Positions 1 through 6,527 of a stretch of 6,812 nt of DNA are shown here, one piece after another. The stretch covers positions 1-6,812 of the forward strand of contig JAFGEY010000359.1 in assembly GCA_016931365.1 (NCBI GenBank), given 5' to 3'. The notes under the pieces are model-generated. The model was not told the origin of the DNA, made no database searches, and was given only the letters and a program-made list of their open reading frames with translations. Made by a program: the position numbers and the translations under genes. Every line of letters starts with the position of its first letter. Position 1 is the stretch's first letter. This DNA is from Anaerolineae bacterium. GTDB taxonomy: Bacteria > Chloroflexota > Anaerolineae > JAFGEY01.

Positions 1-28
1 CGGATCGTTTATTCTGGCCGTTCGATGA

Positions 29-2710
29 TCAATTTACGTGGCCCGCAACAACTGCATCACGGGCATTGACGATCAGGTTTAGCACCACTTGTTCGATCTG
101 GGATGAATCGGCCAACACTGGCTCGATCGACGGAGACAGTCGAGTTCTCAAGGCGATCTCTTCGCCGATCAACCGTCGCAGCATCCCTTCCATATTGGTG
201 ATGATCTGGTTCAGATCGACGATCTCTGGTTTCATCACCTGTTTGCGACTAAAGGCGAGAAGCTGCCGGGTCAGGGCCGCAGCGCGCTGTGCAGCCATCA
301 AAACTTGCTCGAGATCGGCGCGGATGGGATCTCCATTTCGCACTGTGCTCAATACCAGTTCGGTATATCCCTGGATGGCGGTGAGGATGTTGTTAAAGTC
401 GTGTGCTACCCCGCCTGCCAGCTGGCCGATCACGGCCATTCGATCTTGCTGGCGCATCCTTTGCTGCATTTCGCGCGCCTCAGTCATGTCGCGGATGACC
501 AACACCCAGCCGGTGGATTCGGGAGTGGTCCTGATTGAACGTCCGATGGCCTCGTAGGTTCGGTCTTTGATCTCGATCTCATGCCAGGCTGTCCGCGTGG
601 ATTCAGCAAGCAGGTCACTGATCTGACACGTCCCCAGATCGTCAAGCCTGTCTCCGACACTGGCGGTAGATAGTAGTGTTAATGCTTCCCGTGCGGCAGG
701 GTTGGCCAGGAGGACGCGCTGTTCTGCGTCCAGCAGGACGACACTTTCGGGCACTGCATCCAGGATTTGCTGCATCTGGCGAGCCTGAGCCTGGACGTAC
801 TGCAGCAGGCGCATCCGCTCCGCCTCGGAGCGGACGCGCTCTGTGATGTCCGTTGCAACGGTGCACAGTGCGTAAGGGTTTCCAGCCGCATCGCGCAAGG
901 GCATCTCGGTAACGATAAATGTATGCGGTTCGTCATCGACCAATATGACTTCTTCTAAAGTAAGGGGCATGCCATTTGCCAGAACCACGCCGTCATTGCG
1001 AGAAATTTGCGCGGCAGCCTGTGGCTGGTGCAATTCTTCCGGGTGCTTTCCAACAACTTGATCCAGAGTGCGCCCGATGATCCTTTCATATTCACGATTC
1101 ACCAAGAGATACCGTCCTTCGAGATCGCGGACGAAAATGGACGACGGTGTATTTTGCAGGATACTCTGCAAGAATTCGTTGCTCTGACGCAGCGCTTTTT
1201 CGGCCTGCTGCCGAACTGCTTCAATTTGAACGTGGTCGGTGATGTCTTCGAGAAAACCTTCATAATAAAGCAGTGCTCCGTTGGCATCACGAACCGCGCG
1301 GGCATTGGTTCGCGTCCAGATGATACTGCCATCCTGGTGATAGTTCTGCGCCTCGAACTCCCTGATGACCCCATTTTCCTCCAATATGCGCGTGAATTCG
1401 ACACGGCGCCGGGGATCGACATAAACGTGTCGTCCAATATCGTTGCCAACAGCAGTGATCATCTCAGCAGGCGAGGCATAGCCAAAGATGCGGGCCATCG
1501 CCGGATTAACGCCGAGAAAACGTCCGTCGGGCGTGCTCTGAAAGATCCCTTCTCCAGCGTTTTCAAAGATTTCACGGTAATGCTCTTCGCTCTGTTGCAA
1601 TTTCTCCCGAGTGCGCTTTTGCTCAGCAATGCGATCCTCTAGAGCATCGAATGCTTTTTGCAGTTGGCTAGACATACTGTTGAACGAACTGGCGAGATGT
1701 CCCAGTTCGTCGGGATAGGCCACCGGGATGCGCTGATTCAGTTGTCCGCCCGCCATTTGTCCGACGATGCGACTCAGGGCCAGAAGCGGAGACACAATGC
1801 GGACGCGGGTAAAGCGAATGATGTCGTAAAGGACAACGCCTCCAATCACCAACGCGAGTAGCAACAGGATCGTCGACGTCAAAAGAGGAGTTATCGCTTC
1901 GACGGCGGGCTGTTCAACGACGGCGAACCAGGGTACAACCTGGAGCGGTTGTGCCGAAGCGAGAACCAGTTGGTCGCCCAGCCCGGCGTACAGACTCAAT
2001 CGCCGTTCGGCGATAGTCTGGGGAGTGCGGCCCACCAGGTTGATCAAGTTGCTGCCCGTCTCCAGAAACCGCCGGTTGCGATAGGCCACCAATTGGCCGG
2101 TGTCGTCAGCGATGTAGGCATACCCGGTTTTGCCCACCTGGACATTCAAAGTGGTGTTCCACAATTGGGTTAGATCGACTCGGACCAGCAAAAGACCTGA
2201 AGGCAGGCCGATGTCATCCGTTGCCGTTGCAGCCATATCGACAAAGGGTGCCTGCTCTTCAAAGCGAACCGGTCCGATATACACCTTGCCAAATGGCGGA
2301 GGCGAGTCGAGCCACAACTGCTGGTCACTGTGAGTCTGTCTGGCGCGGCCCACAGCGTTGCGCTGGGCGAGGACTGTCCCGTCAAAATCAACCAGGAATA
2401 CATCGAGCAGAGAGGGGTTTCGTGCGCGCAGTTGGAGCAGCACCAGCCCGACATTGTCATAGGTAGTCAGCGCGTCGCCGGTGGACAGCAAATCGCTCTC
2501 AATGTGCAGAAAAAAGAGATCAAAAGCCCTGGCCGCTGCAATGTTTATCTCGTCCATCTGTGTTTGGACGTGCTGCAGGGTTATCGACAGACTCAGGACA
2601 ATAGCACTGCCCAATCCTACCACCCCGATCAAACTGAGCAGCAAGACGCGACGCGTCAGTTGCTTGCTGAGCGATTGGGCAGATTGCGCGACCATTGGGG
2701 TATCCGTCAT
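29..2710 (-). CDS. Membrane sensor histidine kinase (Cache-HAMP-PAS-PAS-PAS-HisKA), truncated in the ATPase domain
   Basis: This is a sensor kinase expected to autophosphorylate on His and signal to a response regulator. No regulator gene is visible here. Of 893 residues as read, a first membrane segment lies at about 22-44. An external Cache-like region spans about 45-270 and carries the G-K-T-G-Y-A-Y-I signature at 193-200 and V-P-W-F near 259-262. A second membrane segment is at about 274-298 and HAMP at about 299-352. PAS domains fall at about 375-495, 510-628 and 645-745. HisKA covers about 755-825, with H770 in G-G-V-A-H-D-F-N-N. The N box has N882 in N-L-I-V-N-A-R-D-A. The frame then ends at residue 893, so the G1, F and G2 boxes are missing; a full HATPase domain needs roughly 80-100 more residues. 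The start is supported by AAAGGGG eight bases upstream. The gene begins 48 bases after the lipoprotein gene and is probably co-transcribed with it. Kinase family and domain order are secure; activity as encoded is doubtful. Confidence 0.9.
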   Translation of the reverse strand: MTDTPMVAQSAQSLSKQLTRRVLLLSLIGVVGLGSAIVLSLSITLQHVQTQMDEINIAAARAFDLFFLHIESDLLSTGDALTTYDNVGLVLLQLRARNPSLLDVFLVDFDGTVLAQRNAVGRARQTHSDQQLWLDSPPPFGKVYIGPVRFEEQAPFVDMAATATDDIGLPSGLLLVRVDLTQLWNTTLNVQVGKTGYAYIADDTGQLVAYRNRRFLETGSNLINLVGRTPQTIAERRLSLYAGLGDQLVLASAQPLQVVPWFAVVEQPAVEAITPLLTSTILLLLALVIGGVVLYDIIRFTRVRIVSPLLALSRIVGQMAGGQLNQRIPVAYPDELGHLASSFNSMSSQLQKAFDALEDRIAEQKRTREKLQQSEEHYREIFENAGEGIFQSTPDGRFLGVNPAMARIFGYASPAEMITAVGNDIGRHVYVDPRRRVEFTRILEENGVIREFEAQNYHQDGSIIWTRTNARAVRDANGALLYYEGFLEDITDHVQIEAVRQQAEKALRQSNEFLQSILQNTPSSIFVRDLEGRYLLVNREYERIIGRTLDQVVGKHPEELHQPQAAAQISRNDGVVLANGMPLTLEEVILVDDEPHTFIVTEMPLRDAAGNPYALCTVATDITERVRSEAERMRLLQYVQAQARQMQQILDAVPESVVLLDAEQRVLLANPAAREALTLLSTASVGDRLDDLGTCQISDLLAESTRTAWHEIEIKDRTYEAIGRSIRTTPESTGWVLVIRDMTEAREMQQRMRQQDRMAVIGQLAGGVAHDFNNILTAIQGYTELVLSTVRNGDPIRADLEQVLMAAQRAAALTRQLLAFSRKQVMKPEIVDLNQIITNMEGMLRRLIGEEIALRTRLSPSIEPVLADSSQIEQVVLNLIVNARDAVVAGHVN

Positions 2711-2718
2711 AGCTTAAG

Positions 2719-2725
2719 CCCCTTT
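2719..2725 (-). promoter_or_regulatory. Ribosome binding site of the sensor kinase
   Basis: On the minus strand AAAGGGG lies eight bases before the ATG at 2708-2710. This favours that start over the in-frame Met at codon 6. It sits in the 48-base gap after the lipoprotein stop codon, where no terminator is visible, consistent with one message for both genes. Confidence 0.55.
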
Positions 2726-2758
2726 GTGAGTACCCGGGTGTTTAGCGTCAGTGGGTGA

Positions 2759-3838
2759 TCAGGGCTGATAGTTCTGCACGTTCTCTTGCGTCACCAACGA
2801 TATATCGGGCATGAGGATAATAGGGGGAAATGTTTCGCCCGTTTCCAGGTGGCGAAGTAAGAGTTGGACGGCGAGCCGGGCCTGTTTGCCAGGCGACTGG
2901 TCAATAGTCGCCGACATCCGCCCTGCTATGATGGCAGCCAGTCCAACCTCGGTTGCATCAAAGCCGGTGATCAAGATGTCCCATCGACCGGCCTCGTTTA
3001 CGGCTTGAGCCGCTCCCAAAGCCATATCATCATTCGCCGCCAGGATGACATCAACCTGAGGAAACTTGCGCAACCAGTCGGCAGTGATCTGGTATGCAGG
3101 CGCGATCTCCCAGTCGGCTGACCGGGAGCCAAGGACATCGATACTGCCGCTTTGCAGCCCGGCCAGAAATCCGTCGTGCCGGTCGAGTGCGTTCTGTTGG
3201 TCAGATGGCCCTGCCAAAATCAGCGCTTTGCCCTTGCCACCCAATTGCTCGACAACCCACTGGCCCAACACCTTTCCGGCGGTGAAATTATCAAACACCA
3301 CAAAAGTCAGCAGCCGGTCGCTGTCCACCGGCGTATCCATCGCGATCACAGGAATGCCGGCGGCGATGGCTTTGTCGACCACCGGCGACAGGCGATTAGA
3401 GTCCAATGGCGCGACGATCATTCCGTCAATGTCGCCCCGCTCGATCAGGCCAGCTATCAGGCGGATCTGCGGCTCTACGCATTCGGCGTCGGTTTCGCAG
3501 AACACGTTCAGGGCAGCCAGATCAACGTCCACGCCCAAGTCCTGGCCGGCCTGTTTGACCGCATCCCACGCTGGCTGCCAGTATGCACCGAGATTTCCGG
3601 TTTTGACATAGTATTTCTCTTTGGGAATAAAGGCTATTTTCCAGGGGTGGGTGGCTTGAATCTCGATGGACAGATCGACGGATGGCGTTTGCATGACCGG
3701 TGCGGCCGTCTGCGTTGATAATAATGACTTTGGGATTGGGGGAGACGTGCCAGTCGCGCTCTGACATCCGGTCAGGAGCAGGATGGGGATCACCCATGCC
3801 TGGAGCAAAACATAAGCCAGGGTCCGCTTTAATCGCAT
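2759..3838 (-). CDS. Sugar-binding-type lipoprotein (Peripla_BP_4 / ribose-binding-like)
   Basis: This 359-residue protein has the fold signature of periplasmic ribose/xylose-type binding proteins. A lipoprotein signal peptide ends in L-L-T-G-C with Cys25 as the lipidation site, so the mature protein should be membrane-anchored outside the cytoplasm. The binding fold begins near residue 66 (K-I-A-F-I-P-K) and W87/W91 lie in the first helix region. Likely ligand contacts by family analogy are D168-T169, R220 in the R-H-D-G-F segment, N269-D270-D271, D294 in G-F-D-A-T and Q314 in I-D-Q-S-P. Two cysteines, C114 and C120, could form a disulfide. AGAAGGTGG lies just before the ATG and supports the start. 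No transporter permease or ATPase gene adjoins it. The next gene is a kinase with a large external domain, so a ligand-sensing role is inferred, as for ChvE-VirA, LuxP-LuxQ or XylFII-LytS. The actual ligand, sugar or autoinducer, cannot be read from the sequence. Confidence 0.9.
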   Translation of the reverse strand: MRLKRTLAYVLLQAWVIPILLLTGCQSATGTSPPIPKSLLSTQTAAPVMQTPSVDLSIEIQATHPWKIAFIPKEKYYVKTGNLGAYWQPAWDAVKQAGQDLGVDVDLAALNVFCETDAECVEPQIRLIAGLIERGDIDGMIVAPLDSNRLSPVVDKAIAAGIPVIAMDTPVDSDRLLTFVVFDNFTAGKVLGQWVVEQLGGKGKALILAGPSDQQNALDRHDGFLAGLQSGSIDVLGSRSADWEIAPAYQITADWLRKFPQVDVILAANDDMALGAAQAVNEAGRWDILITGFDATEVGLAAIIAGRMSATIDQSPGKQARLAVQLLLRHLETGETFPPIILMPDISLVTQENVQNYQP

Positions 3839-3901
3839 ACCCCACCTTCTTTTCTCGACGCAGCAACTTGGCTTAATTTTTATGAGACGAATATTACTTC
3901 A

Positions 3902-3930
3902 AGAATACCATTGAGTGAGAAAATGTGCAA
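3902..3930 (-). promoter_or_regulatory. Candidate promoter for the lipoprotein-kinase unit
   Basis: On the minus strand TTGCAC (3925-3930) and TATTCT (3902-3907) are separated by 17 bases. Transcription would start near 3895, giving a leader of about 55 bases to the lipoprotein ATG. The match is moderate and rests on pattern alone. Confidence 0.35.
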
Positions 3931-3982
3931 GCAAGCGAACGAGCCCGAGATCCCCGATTGAAACAGCAAAAAACCCCTTTGT

Positions 3983-4010
3983 TTGACAAATGCCCGAAAT
4001 CGAGTATAAT
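3983..4010 (+). promoter_or_regulatory. Perfect-consensus sigma70-type promoter of tRNA-Lys
   Basis: TTGACA (3983-3988) and TATAAT (4005-4010) are both exact consensus hexamers with a 16-base spacer. The tRNA begins 13 bases after the -10 box, so the 5' leader would be only about five bases. It stands back to back with the candidate lipoprotein promoter. Confidence 0.85.
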
Positions 4011-4022
4011 GCGGTTTACTTT

Positions 4023-4096
<74 letters not shown>

Positions 4097-4103
4097 CTCA
4101 GAC

Positions 4104-4130
4104 TCAAACTCGGCGGGTTTGATGAGTTTG
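4104..4130 (+). other. Inverted repeat in the tRNA-Lys 3' trailer
   Basis: CAAACTC (4105-4111) and GAGTTTG (4124-4130) are exact complements around a 12-base loop. An alternative shorter-loop pairing uses TCAAAC (4104-4109) with GTTTGA (4117-4122). Either could form in the precursor between the mature 3' end and the terminator and may matter for trailer processing. No run of T follows, so it is not a terminator. Confidence 0.4.
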
Positions 4131-4164
4131 CCAAATCATACCAGTTTGACAGACCAAGATGAAC

Positions 4165-4204
4165 AAAAAAGGCATTGCTTGAGTTGATCGGGCAATGCCT
4201 TTTT
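4165..4204 (+). terminator. Rho-independent terminator of the tRNA-Lys unit
   Basis: GGCATTGC (4171-4178) pairs with GCAATGCC (4192-4199) around a 13-base loop. It is flanked by A6 on the left and T5 on the right, which extend the stem and provide the U tract. The symmetric A and T tracts would also permit termination on the minus strand. Confidence 0.88.
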
Positions 4205-4299
4205 GTTTCTCATAGTGCCTCCGTTTGCATTTTCAGGTCAAACTTGGACTTTTCGATGCGGTTGCCACTTGCCTGGGAGTGTTTGTTGTTTGGGGCAAA

Positions 4300-4321
4300 T
4301 GCCCTCGTCCCCGGGACGCGG
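4300..4321. repeat. Palindromic repeat element, copy 1
   Basis: The core CGTCCCCGGGACG (4306-4318) is a perfect inverted repeat around one central base, preceded by TGCC. It resembles copy 2 at 4361..4381, sharing TGCC, CGTC, CCGGG, ACG and CGG in the same order with small insertions. It may be an operator pair or a remnant of a dispersed repeat. Chance in GC-rich DNA cannot be excluded. Confidence 0.35.
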
Positions 4322-4360
4322 ACGTTTTCCATTTTCACAAAAGGCATTCTACGATGCACT

Positions 4361-4381
4361 TGCCGTCGCCGGGGACGGCGG
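4361..4381. repeat. Palindromic repeat element, copy 2
   Basis: GCCGTC (4362-4367) pairs with GACGGC (4374-4379) around GCCGGG. The core CGTCGCCGGGGACG differs from the copy 1 core by one substitution and one extra G. The two centres are about 59 bases apart, and this copy ends about 58 bases before the -35 box of the acetyltransferase promoter. Confidence 0.35.
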
Positions 4382-4438
4382 CTTGGAGCGGTGCCCAACC
4401 TGCCCCCAAGTACAAACGCGCCCACTTGGCTAAATCGT

Positions 4439-4467
4439 TTGACAAGCCAGAAGTTATGTGCTATTGT
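4439..4467 (+). promoter_or_regulatory. Promoter of the GNAT-epimerase-panB unit
   Basis: TTGACA (4439-4444) is an exact -35 hexamer. After 17 bases comes TATTGT (4462-4467), preceded by TGC, which gives an extended -10 element. Transcription would start near 4474. That leaves almost no leader for the ATG at 4478 but about 37 bases before the ATG at 4511. Confidence 0.65.
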
Positions 4468-4500
4468 ACATATTACTATGCACACTTTTTTTCCACATCC

Positions 4501-4506
4501 AGGGGG
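4501..4506 (+). promoter_or_regulatory. Ribosome binding site that decides the GNAT start
   Basis: AGGGGG lies four bases before the ATG at 4511. The in-frame ATG at 4478 has no such site and would fall almost at the predicted transcription start, so the later start is preferred. The spacing is slightly short. Confidence 0.55.
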
Positions 4507-4510
4507 ATGG

Positions 4511-5359
4511 ATGACCTTGTATCCAATTCGACCGATGCAGCCTGCCGACGTCGACGCCGGAATGCGGCTCAAGGCGGCTGTCGGTTGGAATCAGACCGCC
4601 GATGACTGGCGCCTCTTTTTGCGATTGAACCCCGACGGATGTTTTGTCGCCACGCACGAGGGTGAGGTCATCGGCACCGTCACCTCACTGAATTACGAAA
4701 ACGCTGTGGCCTGGATCAGTATGGTCCTTGTCGATCCCACATTTCGAAGGCAAGGCATCGGCACACAACTTGTCCAGGCTGTTATCGACAGCCTGTCGGG
4801 TTGTCAGATAATTGGCCTGGATGCGACGCTCGCCGGACAAAACCTCTATCAGTCCCTGGGCTTTGCGCCTGAGTCTGGGCTTAAACGCTTTGTCAATACC
4901 TGTGTCACTCGATTTTATTCCACGTCTACAATTGTTCTCTTGACACAAGATCGGCTTGCACCGGCGGCCAACCAGGATCGACAGGCATTTGGCGCGAGCC
5001 GACACGATCTGTTACACTGTTTGGCGTCGCGGTGTCCCGATCTGGCCCTGTTGCGGCAGCGATCGAGCCAGCCCGCCGGCTTTTGCCTGGGACGAGATGG
5101 AGCGCGATATGCCCAGATCGGTCCGCTGGTCGCCGAGACGTTGGACGATGCCATCGCGCTCTGTTCGGCGGCGTTGGCGAATCTATCGGAGCAGGCGGCG
5201 CTGATCGATGTACCCGATGCACAGGCTGAATTTCGAGCCTGGCTCGAGACACAGGGATTTTTCGAGCAACGTTCGTTTCTGCGCATGTACTTTGGAAACA
5301 ACCGTCCGACGGGCAATCTGTCCTACCAGTTTGCCATTGCCGGGCCGGAACTGGGTTAA
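4511..5359 (+). CDS. Two-domain GNAT-family N-acetyltransferase (YitH/Acetyltransf_18-like)
   Basis: A predicted cytoplasmic acetyl-CoA-dependent N-acetyltransferase of 282 residues from this start. The N-terminal GNAT domain (about 1-130) shows the acetyl-CoA pyrophosphate-binding loop R-R-Q-G-I-G at 79-84, after the M-V-L-V-D-P strand, and the motif B segment Y-Q-S-L-G-F at 113-118. The C-terminal half (about 145-282) fits the Acetyltransf_18 type, with I-G-P-L at 203-206, R-S-F-L-R-M at 254-259 and the closing A-G-P-E-L-G. The substrate is unknown; members of this architecture are mostly uncharacterised. Upstream in-frame sequence to 4175 is rejected because it lacks family similarity and spans a terminator and promoter. 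The gene is first of a likely three-gene unit, 37 bases before the epimerase-like gene. Confidence 0.88.
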   Translation: MTLYPIRPMQPADVDAGMRLKAAVGWNQTADDWRLFLRLNPDGCFVATHEGEVIGTVTSLNYENAVAWISMVLVDPTFRRQGIGTQLVQAVIDSLSGCQIIGLDATLAGQNLYQSLGFAPESGLKRFVNTCVTRFYSTSTIVLLTQDRLAPAANQDRQAFGASRHDLLHCLASRCPDLALLRQRSSQPAGFCLGRDGARYAQIGPLVAETLDDAIALCSAALANLSEQAALIDVPDAQAEFRAWLETQGFFEQRSFLRMYFGNNRPTGNLSYQFAIAGPELG

Positions 5360-5396
5360 TCGTTGATTGCCTTTTTGATTCAAAGGAGAATGAGTT

Positions 5397-6500
5397 ATGT
5401 CTGTTCAAGAAACTGTCATTTCCCTCTCCCCCCGGTTTTTCTCGGCCAAAGAAAAGCCGTTCGTCGAATATGGTGAGTTGTCGGCGTCGTTGTTCACCTT
5501 TGACAGCGGTGTCAATGCTGTGCGGATCAAAAACGCCGTCGGCGAGCTGGTGATGCTCCCCTTTCAGGGCCAGCAAATCTGGTCGGCGAGCTTTAATGGG
5601 CGCAACCTGACCATGAAATCGATGTTCGAGCAGCCCAACCCCACGCGCGAATATTTGCAGACCTACGGCGGGTTTTATATCCACTGTGGGGCGACGGCGA
5701 TGGGCGTGCCCAGCACAGGCGATTCGCATCCACTGCACGGCGAATTGCCCAACGCGCCCTATCAAAAGGCGTGGCTCGTGCTGGGCAAAGATGAAAAGGG
5801 TGCGTACATTGGCCTGGGCGGGCAGTACAAACACACTGTTGCCTTTAGCACCCATTACGTCGCCAAGCCGCTGATCAAGCTCTATGCCGGTTCGACGCTG
5901 TTTAGCCTGTCGATGACGATCTGCAACCTCAAGCAGACGCCGATGGAATTGATGTACCTCGGCCACGCCAACTTTCGCCCGGTCGACAATGGGCGGCTGG
6001 CCTACAGCGCCATCTGTACTGCCGAACACGTCCGTGTGCGGCGCAGCATTCCATCGCACGTGCGGCCCGGTCCCGGTTACAAGGAATTTATCGAAGAACT
6101 GGGCCAGCGCCCCGAAAAGCACAATGTGCTCAAGCCGGAGCTGGTTTTCGATCCCGAATTGGTGTTCAACATCGACTACCTGGCCGACTCGGACGGCCTG
6201 GCGCATACCATACAGGTGCATCCCAATGGCGAGGCCGACTATATCTGCCACCCGCCCGATGTGCTGAACGTCGGCGTGCGCTGGATTTGCCGCACGCCCG
6301 ACCAGGATGCGCTAGGGATGCTTTTGCCGGCCACTGCCGGGCCAGAAGGGTACACCGCAGAAAAGGCCAGGGGCAATATCAAAACGATTCCGGCGCAGGG
6401 AACCTGGCAGTTTGCGCTGACCCTGGGCGCGTTGGACGCAGACGAGGCCCAAAAGATCGAAGCCAAGATCGAACAAATTTTGAAAAAGACCGATAAATAG
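5397..6500 (+). CDS. Aldose 1-epimerase-like protein (DUF4432-type, galactose mutarotase fold)
   Basis: This 367-residue soluble protein resembles the DUF4432 branch of the aldose 1-epimerase (mutarotase) superfamily, whose members bind sugars and interconvert anomers or related forms. The recognisable core is residues 91-122: G-G-F-Y-I-H-C-G, then G-V-P, then L-H-G-E-L-P-N-A-P-Y. H114 is the likely counterpart of the first catalytic His of GalM, and H190 in L-G-H-A-N-F of the second. I cannot place the catalytic Glu confidently; E317 in G-P-E-G-Y is one candidate. There is no signal peptide. AGGAG (5384-5388) lies eight bases before the ATG. It follows the acetyltransferase gene by 37 bases and precedes panB by 27, with no terminator visible, so all three are probably co-transcribed. 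Family assignment is fairly firm; the sugar substrate is unknown. Confidence 0.8.
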   Translation: MSVQETVISLSPRFFSAKEKPFVEYGELSASLFTFDSGVNAVRIKNAVGELVMLPFQGQQIWSASFNGRNLTMKSMFEQPNPTREYLQTYGGFYIHCGATAMGVPSTGDSHPLHGELPNAPYQKAWLVLGKDEKGAYIGLGGQYKHTVAFSTHYVAKPLIKLYAGSTLFSLSMTICNLKQTPMELMYLGHANFRPVDNGRLAYSAICTAEHVRVRRSIPSHVRPGPGYKEFIEELGQRPEKHNVLKPELVFDPELVFNIDYLADSDGLAHTIQVHPNGEADYICHPPDVLNVGVRWICRTPDQDALGMLLPATAGPEGYTAEKARGNIKTIPAQGTWQFALTLGALDADEAQKIEAKIEQILKKTDK

Positions 6501-6527
6501 CGGTCAAAGCAAGAAAAGAGGGCCACG

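Larger units (their letters stand above)
4205..4438. other. Non-coding stretch between the tRNA terminator and the GNAT promoter
   Basis: No convincing gene is present. An open frame continues upstream of the acetyltransferase through this stretch as far as 4175, but its translation is rich in Cys, Arg and Pro, matches no family I recognise, and would begin inside the terminator stem. The stretch does hold several GC-rich palindromes: GGGC-AAAT-GCCC at 4293-4304 and the two related elements listed separately. Confidence 0.6.

Noticed and set aside
1007..1642. 211-residue plus-strand open frame inside the kinase gene
   Set aside because: It is antisense to the PAS1/PAS2 coding region, which carries clear domain motifs. 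The plus-strand translation has no recognisable domain or ribosome site.
2711..2758. Palindrome ACCCGGGT (2732-2739) between the lipoprotein and kinase genes, considered as terminator or operator
   Set aside because: It is only eight bases, without a loop or a following T tract. An isolated palindrome of this size is expected by chance.
3152..3718. 188-residue plus-strand open frame inside the lipoprotein gene
   Set aside because: It is antisense to well-supported binding-protein motifs and has no protein-family features of its own.
4175..4510. N-terminal extension of the acetyltransferase frame
   Set aside because: It begins within the terminator stem, crosses a promoter, has no family similarity and contains many Arg and Cys residues typical of non-coding translation.
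4926..6251. 441-residue minus-strand open frame
   Set aside because: It is antisense to the acetyltransferase and epimerase-like genes. Its translation is rich in His, Arg and Gln and shows no family motif, as expected of a GC-rich shadow frame.
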